A stretch of DNA of 64,000 nt from Odiellus spinosus (Eukaryota; Arthropoda; Arachnida; Opiliones; Phalangiidae): NCBI GenBank assembly GCA_963920705.1, contig OY987226.1:8496501-8560500 (forward strand), written 5' to 3'. Every line of letters starts with the position of its first letter. Within the stretch, counting starts at the first letter, position 1. Below are positions 37,877 through 49,472 of this stretch, piece by piece. The position numbers and the translations under genes were made by a program. The notes under the pieces were generated by a model. That model made no database searches and was not told where the DNA came from. It saw nothing but the letters and a program-made list of their open reading frames with translations.

Positions 37877-39973
37877 ATGTGTTTGGCGGTCGTGGTCTTG
37901 GCCCTCTTGGGTACCCACGGAGTCTCGGGGTTCCCTTGTCACCCAAAGTGTAATTGTATTTGGAGAAATGGCAAGAAATCGGCCACTTGTCACGATCTCT
38001 CTCTGACCAAAGTACCAAACGACTTTGACCGTGAACTCCAAGTATTGGATTTGAAAGGGAACAAGTTTCCTTACTTGCCGCGTCTCACGTTTGTCGACGC
38101 CCATTTAACAAACTTACAGAAACTATTTATGCCCTCGTGCAGTCTTGAGCAGGTGGACGAAATGGCCTTCGAGCGGTTAACAAACATGATAGAGATAGAT
38201 TTCTCTCAAAACTACCTTAACACGGTCCCTACGGCGTCGTTCCGCCACTTAAAATCACTCAGGACGCTGACCCTCAGTCGAAATAAGATCACCTTCCTGG
38301 GTCAACAGGCCTTTGCCGATTTAAAAAATTTAGTGTCGTTGGAACTGAGCTTTTGCCAGATCGATTCGGTAGCCGTCGGGGCTTTCGAGGGTCTGGACAA
38401 ACTGTCGGTCTTGAAAATAGAAGGCAATCGTTTGGAAACCTTATCGGGCAAAGCCGTTCTCCCGCTCAAATCCCTCAATGATATCGCCCTCGATCTCAAT
38501 CCGTGGCGTTGCGACTGCGAACTCAGGCCCCTGAGACAGTGGCTCGAAATAAGAAACATTCCCTACGTTTCCCCTACCTGCGAGAAACCGGCCAGGTTAA
38601 CGCGTAAATTATGGAAAGACGTGATACCCGAAGAGTTCGCGTGCCCGCCCGCGTTTCTCAACACCTCTAGCGCCTTTCACGTTTACGAAGGAACCAACGT
38701 CACGCTGGAGTGCAAGACGACGGGAGACCCTTTACCGACCATACAGTGGTTCTGGAGGGACCGCGTCTTGGGAAATTTATCCGAGGGAATATCGCCGCGT
38801 CAAATCTTTACGGTGGTAGAAAGAGGCGACAGAGACAAGTACTCGTCACTGACGGTAACTTCGGTACAGGAACCCAACGGGGGAACATATTCTTGCAAAG
38901 CTGAAAACGTGGCGGCGAAAGTGGCCAAGAATTTCACCGTACACGTTTCCCGTAAACCAGTAACGGAAACCGAAGTCAAGCGACCCGGACCCCCTATCCC
39001 GGGCCACGACGAGAACGCCCAAGAAGTGAAAGAGTTTGAAGCGGGCGGCGTTTCTGGGGGAACCTCGGACAGTAACAAAGACACGTTGATCGGGTTAATA
39101 GTTGGGGTTGTCGGAGGGGCTCTTCTGGTATTGATCATCTTCGCCGTTGTTCTGTTCGTCTGCCGTCGACGCAGGCGAGACAGAAGACAAAGAGCGGAAG
39201 CCAGCGCGGCCGGAGGACCGCTAAATAAACTAGCTCCCATGGACAAAGTCCCCGATTGCGTGGACGAAGCCGATACCAAACTACTATCACCAAGGCCTCA
39301 AAACGTTAGCGTTTTACCGCCAGCTTACCTACACCAGCACGAAATGGAACCATTAGAACCACTGATGGATCGAAATTCATTATCGCCTCACGTCTGGGTT
39401 GTCAAGGACCACGTACCGCCGGAATGGCCGCCGAGAAGGAGTCCCATTCCAGTACCAATGCCCGTGGCTCCTACCTCGAACGACCCTGAAGCCAATGCCA
39501 GGTTACATAACGAGTTAGCGGACACTTTGCGGCGCAAGGGAGATAGGAGAGTGATAAACGAACGCGAACGCGGCGACGGCAGCTCAGAAATGGAAGCGAT
39601 GGAAGACCCGGACGGCTTAAAAGCCCCTCCGGCGCCTTTCGAAACGCTACGCGTACGCGAACTTCAAGATAGAGCGGCTTCGGGCGACGAACCGGACTTG
39701 CTACTCTTGGAACGTCCCAAGAGGACGCAACCCATGGACCATCACCACCATCCTCAATATCAATCCTCGACCCTAGACCGACGAGGTCACTCCCCGGCCT
39801 TGTCGCAAGCCGGATCGGGACGACCGGATTGGGGTGACGCGTACGACCACCCTTCCGCCTATTTCCGACCTGTTCAGTCCACCCCTGTGCCCAATCCTAT
39901 CTTACACGTTCCCGTTTTACAAACAGTTAAAGACGCCGATGATGGAGGCGGATCCGACGGTACGGAAGTATGA
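37877..39973 (+). CDS. kek: Kekkon-family LRR-Ig transmembrane protein
   Basis: Predicted type I membrane protein, 698 residues from the chosen start. Residues 1-18 (MCLAVVVLALLGTHGVSG) form a signal peptide. An LRRNT cap with four cysteines follows (about 19-50), then six 24-residue leucine-rich repeats (about 53-197). An LRRCT cap (NPWRCDC...C...C, about 207-257) precedes one C2-type Ig domain (about 265-357; cysteines 279 and 340, DxGxYxC-like NGGTYSC), which has four N-glycosylation sequons in or beside it. The membrane helix is at about 403-429, followed by an RRRRRDRR stop-transfer. The tail of about 269 residues is proline-rich and ends GTEV, a class I PDZ ligand. This order defines the Kekkon family, whose Drosophila members modulate EGFR, BMP and neurotrophin-like signalling. 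I cannot assign the paralogue. The coding exon is uninterrupted. An in-frame ATG at 37643 would add 78 arginine-rich residues before the signal peptide, so the ATG at 37877 is preferred. Confidence 0.93.
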   Translation: MCLAVVVLALLGTHGVSGFPCHPKCNCIWRNGKKSATCHDLSLTKVPNDFDRELQVLDLKGNKFPYLPRLTFVDAHLTNLQKLFMPSCSLEQVDEMAFERLTNMIEIDFSQNYLNTVPTASFRHLKSLRTLTLSRNKITFLGQQAFADLKNLVSLELSFCQIDSVAVGAFEGLDKLSVLKIEGNRLETLSGKAVLPLKSLNDIALDLNPWRCDCELRPLRQWLEIRNIPYVSPTCEKPARLTRKLWKDVIPEEFACPPAFLNTSSAFHVYEGTNVTLECKTTGDPLPTIQWFWRDRVLGNLSEGISPRQIFTVVERGDRDKYSSLTVTSVQEPNGGTYSCKAENVAAKVAKNFTVHVSRKPVTETEVKRPGPPIPGHDENAQEVKEFEAGGVSGGTSDSNKDTLIGLIVGVVGGALLVLIIFAVVLFVCRRRRRDRRQRAEASAAGGPLNKLAPMDKVPDCVDEADTKLLSPRPQNVSVLPPAYLHQHEMEPLEPLMDRNSLSPHVWVVKDHVPPEWPPRRSPIPVPMPVAPTSNDPEANARLHNELADTLRRKGDRRVINERERGDGSSEMEAMEDPDGLKAPPAPFETLRVRELQDRAASGDEPDLLLLERPKRTQPMDHHHHPQYQSSTLDRRGHSPALSQAGSGRPDWGDAYDHPSAYFRPVQSTPVPNPILHVPVLQTVKDADDGGGSDGTEV

Positions 39974-42900
39974 CCTAATTTTTCCCAAAATTAATATTTC
40001 GTAAAATAATTGAGATGAAAAAGTTTTCCAATAACTCGGTCAAGCCCCGTGTTATAAATTTTGGTAAAAATTAGAATTTGTCGAACACGAAGCTTAAAAT
40101 AAGTTTAAATATTAAATAAAATTATTCGGAGATGAACATCTAATAATTAAAAGTAACATTTACTCGCGAAGTCGAGGAATTTAATTAATACACCCTCTTT
40201 CAAAAAATACTGGTACCCCAATCACAAATAGTAGATAATTTATCATCACTAACGGTTCAAGATTTTTACCTAATTTGATAACCTAACAATTCCACTAAGA
40301 AACAAAGTATTTGTTTAAGTGACAACTACAAACATGTGTATATTAAGGAAAAACAAAAACTGAATTTTCAAATTTAAAATTCAGTCAATTTAGGAAAACG
40401 GCAAAATGTGGCGCGGATTTCCGATGTGCGCGCCAATTTTTAAAAAAAAGTAGTAGTATCAAATCGCGCACGCGGCATCCTGTTGAAAAAAAAAATTAAA
40501 AAAAAAATTGATTAAAAATGAAACAGAAAATATATTGTTGATGTTGTTTGTTGTTTTCCCAAAACACGCAAAAAAAAAAAAAAAAAAAATTAAATATAAC
40601 ATTAAAAGAACTATAAAACGTTTTAAGTTTCAACCGTGAGTGTTTTTCAAAAAGAAACGAATTTTTAAATTGACGAAATTATTCCAAAAACACTATTTTA
40701 CGGGAAATCATTTTTTTTCAAAGAATTAAAAAACATTCTTAACCTAATTTTTTTTTTTTTTTTTGTATAATTTAGAATAAGGACTACTGTTTTTTAAATA
40801 ACTTGTTAGAATGTTCGGCGCTTCGTTTCGTGTTGTTTTGTGCCAAAGTTTTAGATAATTTTGAATTATTAAAACATTTATTTGAAAAAAAAAAGAAGAA
40901 AAGAAAAAAAAAAAAAAACTAAAACCCAAAAATATATAAATGAATATATAATAGCGCCTAAATATTTGTTTGCTGAATGTCATAGTATTTATGGGAAATC
41001 ATATTCCCCACCCCCTAAATTTGTACGACATGGTATTGTTAAAAACTAATTAACCAATTATCTAAAAACAAAACAAGATAACCTCCCTCACGTTACGTTC
41101 ACTTCGTCCTGTTCAAAAACAATTGTCACAAAAATTATTAAATCACGTGGGATAGTATTTTACCCTTTCCTCTTTTTCAGAGACGAAAAAAGTTCCAGTC
41201 GCAAAAACAAAACACTGTAAATATTATATATATAATAGATTATAGGGGAAAATGAACCACGCGGGAAAGAGAGAGAAAAATAAAACTATGGGTACTTTGT
41301 ATCCAATTTTTATACAAAAAATTGTATCTATTGATTTAATCATGGCCTATTTCATATCTCTTACAAAATACTAAACTTGAATCTTCAGTCTCAAGGAGTA
41401 AGAACACTTTCCAAAATAAAGTACACCGAGAGCAAAATCGCCAAATCACCTCACAAATTACCTCAAAAATAGCGAAATCACTCCAGAAAACAATTCTTTA
41501 AATTTCAAAATCCGTGATTACAAAACCCTTGCTTATTTGTCCGACCCCTCGTTCGGTTTTGACTGACCAGGTCATCGTAAGTTTCAAGATATTTGAGGTT
41601 ACAAAAAGGATTTAGCTAATATTTTAGGGGACTTATTTTCTTTAAACTGTTAATTTCCTTTGCACAACAGCATTTTCGTCTCAATCTTAATATAAATATA
41701 CCGGTAAGAAATGCAATTTCAAATTTATCTATTCATATTCCCGGGATTAGAAAATATATGAAGTTGAGAGAAAACTTTATTGTGTATTTTCATCTAATTA
41801 GCATCCGCCAATTTTTGGAAGGCTATACACGGTGGAGGTATTGCAATCATAAATTCCTTAGTGTGTTCCGTATAGAATGTGAATAATATCCCATTAATTT
41901 TAATTCCGAGAAGGAGGCGAAGGTTTGGGGACAAAGAGTCAAATAAATTCTTCGAATAGCGGGCAAACTTTCGTCAATGATTTAAATTAGGACCAAGCCC
42001 TTTCTATATTTGATTTAAGAGCAAGCATATTTTGCTACTTTGGACGCTGGAAACGCTCTTATTATTTTACCGCTATACCTTTCCTTAACTCGTATATATT
42101 TTTGGCAATTAATTATATAGCGACCATTTTCTCTTTGAATATAAACTCTCGGAAATTTAAGGTTTCTATCAAGTAATATTTTTAGAAATGTCTAAGTATT
42201 TAATTTATGACACTGTGAATTCAGAATTTATATTAGATAGATGAAAACAGGACCGTTGCCTTTATCCAGAAATTTTGCGATATGTCTGTTGTTCAATGCC
42301 GAAATTTCTGCAAAGGGTCCTTTTGGTACAGAAGAACGTACTATACCATTAATGCCCTCATTACAATAGACGACCGTGGTACCGAATATCGGAGCTATAT
42401 TACAGAAGAACAACGTTTAGGGTTCTCCTATTACAGACAGAATAAATAGCCTAAAATGACATGGGAAGCCCACTTTACAGCGTTTACCCAACATAAAGGT
42501 TATCCGAAATGGAGGTTTCCCCAAAACATCGGTTTCTAATTTTTAAAATCAGCGACTGTAATGTACGCTTCATACATCAGAAGAAAAACAATTGATTTAT
42601 TGTGTTTTTTAAGGGCATATTGTCGAAAACTACTACGAGCGTTTCAGATTTTAATTTCATTTAAAATTCGAATAGATTTATTTTACTTTCAAGTGAAAAT
42701 TCATCTATTACTATAACTGCTTTCAAAGTCTCTTTCGGTGCACGTTGAAAATTTTAACCACTTTGGCCTTTTTAAAATAAAATATATATTTATAAAAAAA
42801 ACAACCGTTGATTTACAAAGAATAAAACCGCTCTGCAGCAAACGAAGCTGAAAACTGTATAATATTAGGGTAAGATGGGTAGGATGTGGATGGGGAGCTT

Positions 42901-42975
42901 TATTTCTCGGCTATATCCTTCATTTATGCGAAAAAACAGACTTTGAGATACACAAAAGGGGTTATTGAAAAACCG
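39974..42975. other. 3' region of the kekkon-like gene and intergenic spacer
   Basis: The stop codon at 39971-39973 is followed by AT-rich DNA. An AATAAA at 40115-40120 is the first candidate polyadenylation signal, but the composition makes this motif common. Long A and T runs occur at 40570-40589 and 40749-40764. No gene is seen. Confidence 0.4.
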
Positions 42976-42985
42976 TAGATGGCGG
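42976..42985 (+). promoter_or_regulatory. CTCF-like core motif (short)
   Basis: TAGATGGCGG fits the ten-base YAGRKGGCRS core exactly. It sits just upstream of a GC-richer, CT-rich stretch (43010-43260). The full 14-base consensus is not met. Confidence 0.2.
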
Positions 42986-45900
42986 AAATAAAAAATGTCC
43001 AGGGAGGGTGGATGGGTGAATGAAGGCGCCGAAGCACGGTCTCGCTTACATTAAAGCTAAGCCTTGGCTATGGGCCGTTTTCAATAAAAGCTTCTCTTCT
43101 CTTTCTCGCTCTTTCTCTCTCATCTCATCTATAAGGCCGTTGCTCTCGCTCTTCTTTTTCTAACACGCGCTATATAGCTAGGTTTTATTTTTTCGATCCA
43201 CCCATCTTCCCACCCTCATTTCCTGCCGCATCTTCCACCCCCAAACGATATCTCGGATGAAACCTATTCTTCAAAAAGCGATAAAAATAGAGCTCTATTT
43301 ATGCGGAGGTTACCGCATGCGGGAGTGAAAATCGACTCGCTGAGTCGCTGAGCGAGAAAGGAGATTTAAGAGGATGGAATAGCAGCCTAGAGGATACTTT
43401 TTCCATATATGTACGTGTTTTATACGCGTACGCGTGTACGCCGCGGTGATTTGGAATATCAATTCTAAAAGAAGTTCAAAAGATTTCGGCGAAATGTCTG
43501 AGAAAATAAAAGAGGGGGATGAATTCGAATTCGCATCAACGAGAGCTTTAAAACGAGTACAAACAGTGTGGTGATGAAAACGATAGTTCAATTGCGAGTC
43601 TATAATATTCCTATCACCGCAGTATCCGATTTGAATTCTTCTCGATGAGAGCTTCAGAAAAGGTGGGATTTACACGGATCAGTTGATGTTTTTTTTTTTA
43701 AATAAATATATATTCATTCAATTGCATTATTGAATTACTATTTCGACCTACAACGAAATCGACAAATAACATCAATATTTCAACACAAGCATTCCCCCAA
43801 AGACACTGTATCTGGGTCAAGAAAACATTTTAGCCATAGACTAGTAATGGCCAAATTTCACTGAACCTTATTCCAAAGTCCCGCGAATCCTTTAAAAAAA
43901 ATTATAGTTTGGCCGCACAAAAATTGGTTTGAAACTTTTTACCACGAAAAAGCTTTTCGCGTGCTTGACAGAATGTTATTTTCGTTTTTTCTTTTGTTAG
44001 CACGTAAATTCGATCCGAGGCCCACACTGAACTACTAACTTCCAAATGAAGAACTTAGCTGAACTATATTTTTTCCCGGAAATTTAATTTCCTCCACAGT
44101 CTAATTCATTCATCACGCTTCGCCTAAATTTTCAAAGATGATACGATCAGTCCATAAAAAAATCACCACCACAATAACAAAATCCTTAAGGTTCTTGTCC
44201 AAGGGATGAAAAAAAAAAAAAAAAAAAAAAAAATGAAGACAGGCTGTATATTGGGTGGTGTCCTTTGATATAAAAGTTTTATAGAGGAGACATGTCCCCT
44301 TTTCTGGCTTGTTTGGTAATTTTGACATCCTAAACCTCGCATACAACTCGGTTCGGAACCCCGAAATTCAGAAGGGAATATACTACAGCTCTGCTTAACC
44401 GAAAATAAAAAGGGGGCAAAAAAATCCATTACCAAAATGAAAAATGGACTATTTCTTTGGATCGAAGGAAAGTTTGGGCTGAGGTAGACCTAAAACAGTG
44501 AAAAATTTAAGAGACTTTCACACATGATTCCCACAACGACTCGAAATATGAAATCATTAACCTATTCAAGCAATATTTGGTGAAAATAAGGATAAATATC
44601 TCTAAAATAGAAATGAATATGGGACAAGAATAAATAGCAAATAGTTAATTTCCCGCTCTAGTAATTGTATGAGGACCCCAATTTACCCCGGTCCGGGAAG
44701 TCGGAATATCCGGGTTTTCATCCCGGGTCGGGTGGAGTCAGGTTGGTTAATTTTTCGGGTTTTCTCAGTTTTTTTAATTTTCAAAATATTTTGGGATTTC
44801 AATGTGAATTTCCCATTAAGAAAGTTTAGATAAATTTGGAATTTTAGTCAAACTGTACGTGATTTTGGCAAGTTTCTATGTGCTCGAATTCAATAGCCTT
44901 AGTCTACACTCCGTGAAGCAGTTCCACTGGTTTCAAGTAGTTTTAGAGAAAACTGAAGTATAAGAACCCCACGCTTTGCTATACGTTTTGTATGATGAAT
45001 CGCAACAAATAAAAAGATAGGATTTTTGGTTTATAATTCTTTGAAATATTTTAATTTTTTTAAATATGTTTAGTTTGTTTCGCTACGAAGCCAATCCTTA
45101 CCCATTAAGTAAAAAAATGCATCCCATTCTATAAGAGATTCCACGCACGATTGAAATGACTATTTTAGGAACGTACCCAGCACCATTTACGTAAAACGGC
45201 AATTTCAGATTATAGCAAGATCCCCTTACCGGCCGCGCATCTCGAGCCCATACAGGGTCGTTTCCTAGTATGGCTAAACTTTATTTCGCAAAGCTTAGCA
45301 CGGTCGAAAGAGTAATTCAATTGATAGAAGACCGTAGTAGAGAGCTTTAAGGCAGCAGTGTGCGCGTGCTAAGGCCTAACATCAAACCCCATCTCGTCTC
45401 GGCTTCTGAATTTTTGCAGCGATGCAGATGACCTATCTTCTTCGCGGCAGCAGCGCGGGGATATATATACCCTATTCGTTCCTATATATCTCGGCTTCCT
45501 TCGCGCCCATCAAGTAGCGGAATCTCTTCTACCGCGAAATACCGTCTATAAAGCTTGGAAATTCCTAGGTATATCTCGAGGAAATATAAGAGTCACCGTT
45601 GCTTGGCTACCACATAGTCTTTCTCTTGTTGACTCTCAGACAATGTATCGCTATCAGCCCTAAGATCGCCCACGCCCCGAGATTGAGTTTCCTATCCACG
45701 CCCGTTTCGCGTCGTATATCAACTCGATACGCTTATTTTTCGAAGCTAGTGTTGACTACGGTATAAACACGGATGGCTCGCTTTAAAGCCACGTTTGAAA
45801 AGTCGATTACCCCGCCTTTCAACGTAGTAAACATTCGTCTCGAAAATTGCGTTATATTTCATTTCATTCTAGGTTTTCAACACTAACGTCATCAGTTTCC

Positions 45901-48900
45901 TTAGCAGTTTCTTACTCGGTAATTTCAGTTTAGATCGCGATGCACGTTCGGTACGATACCAACTAAAAATGGTTGAGTTTATATCAAAAAAGAATTGCAA
46001 TACGTTTGAAACTAGGTTAAGCTAGAAAATTCTCGAAAATCATAAATATGAAAGAGTTTGTATTCGCTGCAAATACTAAGTGGGATGAATTTAAAAGAAT
46101 TCTATCAAATAAGGAGAGCAATACATTTAAAAAGGCATCCCCGTTGAAGTTATACACTTGAAATATTATGAAAACGGGGTAAGTTAATGAGATTCTCATC
46201 GTAGGCTCCGTGTGGGATGAACTACGAAGATGGGTGTCCTTCTAGGCGAACTGCTTGCGCCCAAAAATAGCTAAATATTCAAATAGAACTGAAAATAGCG
46301 ATAAATCTTTCTAGATAGCTTTGTTCAGAGTTTAAGGAGAAAATATATATACCGTCATTGCCTGCAGCGGCCCCTTTTTTTGGATAAGAAAAAAAACGTG
46401 CCTGCTTTTTTTTTCGGCGCAGACTTCGATTTTTGGGTAGGAGGTATTTACACTGCTTTTTAAAGTATACGAAAATGTAGGCCTTGACTGAAAAATATTT
46501 TAGAAAGACCACTTGGTCTTGGGCAAAATTCCGTTAGCTGAAAGATCCGGAAACCAAAAATGTATCTAGCTTCCTGTTCCGAAAAATATTTCATATTTTA
46601 TTTCGGCGAAGAAATAGTTAAACTATAACGTCTGGAATATATTTAACTTCATACACTTTAGAGATCTATATGTATAAATTTCATTTCGTAGAATATGAAC
46701 TTCTGTTCAAGATGAGTTAGAATAATTTACAAAAGATAGAGTGGATTGATATAAAATATTGAGCCACATAAAAAAGAAAGTAGTAGGTGGCATCTTCTCT
46801 TGAAAGCAGGATACAAATACCTTTAAAGTTGCGAGATATGGATATTATTTACTAATTTAAATCGAGCCTGAAGGAAAATTCAAGTCATATTTTGTTGATA
46901 AATCACTAATACGTTAATAAAATAGTCCCTTTCTCAAGGCAAACATTTTCGCTTTTTTTCCATGTAGAAATATATCATATTTTAATTTGGACAAACGCTA
47001 ATTTTTTATAATTGAATTTAGATGGAGCCACTGCCTTCGTCTCTCTCTAGATTTGGGGAGGTAATCCGCGTATCCTAAGGTTGGTACCTTTTCTTGTTCT
47101 TCATAAGATCTGTACCCGAATTTCGAGTCTTCAGTTTCATCAATTAAAATAGTGCTCGTGGTTCGTTTTTCAACGGTTCAATATATTTTTGAGAGGGGGG
47201 GGGGGGGGGCTTTTTACTCCAGATCATATTTAGGGTCTAAGAAGTGTACAAATCAAGGTATGGCCAACTAAACTCAATTCGCTTCAGTATCCCTTTAAAT
47301 ATACATAGAATATTGAAGATTTGAACTGTGATCAAAATGTTCATGGAAAGTACTGAAGTTTCCAGAGAAACACAATAGTGTATAGTATCGCATGACGGGG
47401 AATAAGGAGAAATAGAGGTCACATGTGTTCTAGCCAATGAACGAGGCTCATTTTGCTTCGAACTCTCACTGCGGCTTTTTAGAACCCGTGTTAAAATTTT
47501 GCCTTCAAAAGGAAGCTATTGTGAGCCGATATGAAGTTCATGAACATAGTTTGCTCTTATTTGCTATATGTGTGGATGGCCCTTATGGTATGTATATGAA
47601 AAAACTACGCGTGTAATAGCGTTCAAACCACCCCACAATATATACTCCCAACATTCAGGGTGGTAAGGTTCAATTTCATAATATTCCAGGAGTGTTAAAA
47701 CTAAAAATATAGAATTTCCCGCGGTCTAGTAGAGGTTTGTACATAGAAAGATGTCAAGTATAGCACGCGGGGTTATAGAGTTTCTATTAGTAGTTGCAGT
47801 CAGTTGGGAGAAAGCTGGGGCAAAAAAGCCCACCCCGAAGCAACCAGGCTAGATAGGAGACATCGCACTTAGCGAACCATAGAGTTAGCCTCGCGACAAA
47901 ATTACAATCTTTCCAGCGCGTTAACTTCCCGCTTTTCGATAAAACGACCGAGACACGTCAAATTTCATTTTTGTTGAGTCGAGCTAAGAGAGAGAGAGAG
48001 AGAAAGAGAGAACCTCGACCGAAACTAGAGGAAAAAGAAGCTACAGTCAATTCCACTTCAAATGGACAACACAGACAAAGCTATACCTCGGGTTATCCCT
48101 AAATAAGCAAATCATACGTATAAAGAGTAGCCCAGCTTTGTTCGTAGAATAGACTAAAGGGTCTCATCTTCTCATACCTACTAGAATTACACGAAAGACG
48201 AGGCTTAGCTTAGTTAGTAGCCTGGTGCTAAATGTGACCACTGAACAGAGTTGCGCACTCACGAGTGTTAATTTAGAAGTTACGTATACTCCGAACATTT
48301 CTTCAATCGGATTCTTTCTTGTTCTCGAAAGGTTTCGTAGAGTTTATCAAGAATGAAAGTTTGAATGTACAGAGTATCTAAAATGTCAGCCACAATTTAA
48401 ATGGTAATGCAAAAGCGTGTGAATAAAAAATTCAAAGAATTATTTAATTAATGCAAAACTTTAACTTACGAAATTAAAAGCCTTTTAAATTATAACCAAT
48501 TATTCGTACACCGAAATTTAAATTAAATTAATTTATAACCTATTATACCCAGTTATAATTAAAACTTCTGTTAAATTATCACATTGGAGTATTCTTAATT
48601 CATCCCTAACGGTATTTCTAGCATTCACTAATTACATTTAGGATTATAACGTTGGTTTTTGGTAGTTAAAAATTTCAATTTATCACTATTTTAAGTTGAC
48701 ATTGGTTCTGAAACGTTTCACTTTGGCCCTAATTTATGGAACATAAATCTGTCTACAAAGCATTTGCCGACATTTCAGAAACACCCTGTATATTCGCTGC
48801 ACGATGAGAGATTGAGTACGTTCGGTGGTTTGAGTTGGTGGATTTCTAAGGAAAGGTATGCATCTTTTCTACTTAAGCCTAACATGGTTTTATTCGGATG

Positions 48901-49140
48901 AAAACCGTCTAATTCAAGAGGTGAAAATCAGAACAGCTCAGAGGAATACAGGGAATAGTATTTTTCTAGTCACGCGTGCCTGAAATTTTCTCCAACACAT
49001 TTTAACATTACTGTACCAGAAGTTCACGCTATACCTAAAGTGTCGAAGAATATTTTGGTTTGCGACTTTCCTCATTTTATTTTTACGAGTTTTAAAAACT
49101 GGTAGCTCACGACTAAAGTTAAGTTCGTAATAAAAATAGC
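42986..49140. other. Intergenic with GC-rich islands, no supported gene
   Basis: AT-rich spacer interrupted by CpG-containing islands at about 43010-43320 and 45220-45780. Inside the second, GGGGATATATATACCC (45457-45472) is TATA-like. An A25 run at 44209-44233, a G15 run at 47195-47209 and a GA-repeat at 47988-48010 are present. The islands could be promoters, enhancers or unrecognised exons; no open frame in them is identifiable. Confidence 0.4.
47988..48010. repeat. (GA)n tract, possible GAGA-factor site
   Basis: A run of GAGAGAGAGAGA with one A insertion. In insects such tracts can bind GAGA factor near promoters, but simple dinucleotide expansion is an equally good reading. Confidence 0.4.
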
Positions 49141-49292
49141 GGCTGAAGTTAATTTTCTAGATGATTTTAAACTTAAGTGGTTTGTGCGTAAAATGTTCGA
49201 AGTTAAATGGTTTTCACTTGAAATATTTGAGTTGTATGGTTTCCGCGTTAACTTTTTTGAGTTACATGGTTTTCGCTATAAGTGGTTTTCGC
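49141..49292 (+). repeat. Exact 30 bp-period tandem repeat
   Basis: Successive 30-base units begin at 49171, 49201, 49231 and 49261. Each has an A/G-TTA-x-x-TGGTTTTCGC core followed by TTT/ATTTGA. Sequence has diverged between units but the spacing has stayed at exactly 30. A decayed unit may start at 49141. It runs into the inverted repeat that begins at about 49277. Confidence 0.6.
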
Positions 49293-49472
49293 ACATGCAG
49301 GCGGCGAGCTTAATGCCGCGAATGATTTGTATCTTAAAATCTAGTTAGTACGCTGCGTTTTGAAAAGAAAATATAGAATAGGGATGATCAAACTCTAGAC
49401 GGTACATATCCATCAAAGCCAACACGCTAGGCCATAGAGGTAGAACGCTGCATCTGAGGAGAAAAATTTCGC
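49277..49472 (+). repeat. Inverted repeat C, left copy
   Basis: Landmarks in order are AGTGGTTTTCGC, GGCGAGCTTAAT, TTTGTATCTTAAAATCTAG, AAAGAAAATATAGAATAGGG, ATGATCAAACTCTAGA and GGCCATAGAGGTAGAACGCT. The reverse complement of the same series occupies 52448-52634. The copies are roughly 75-80% alike by eye. Confidence 0.65.

Noticed and set aside
37548-39279. Minus-strand and second plus-strand frames over the kekkon-like exon
   Set aside because: Shadows of a GC-rich coding exon; they lack domains, while the chosen frame has a full LRR-Ig-TM layout.
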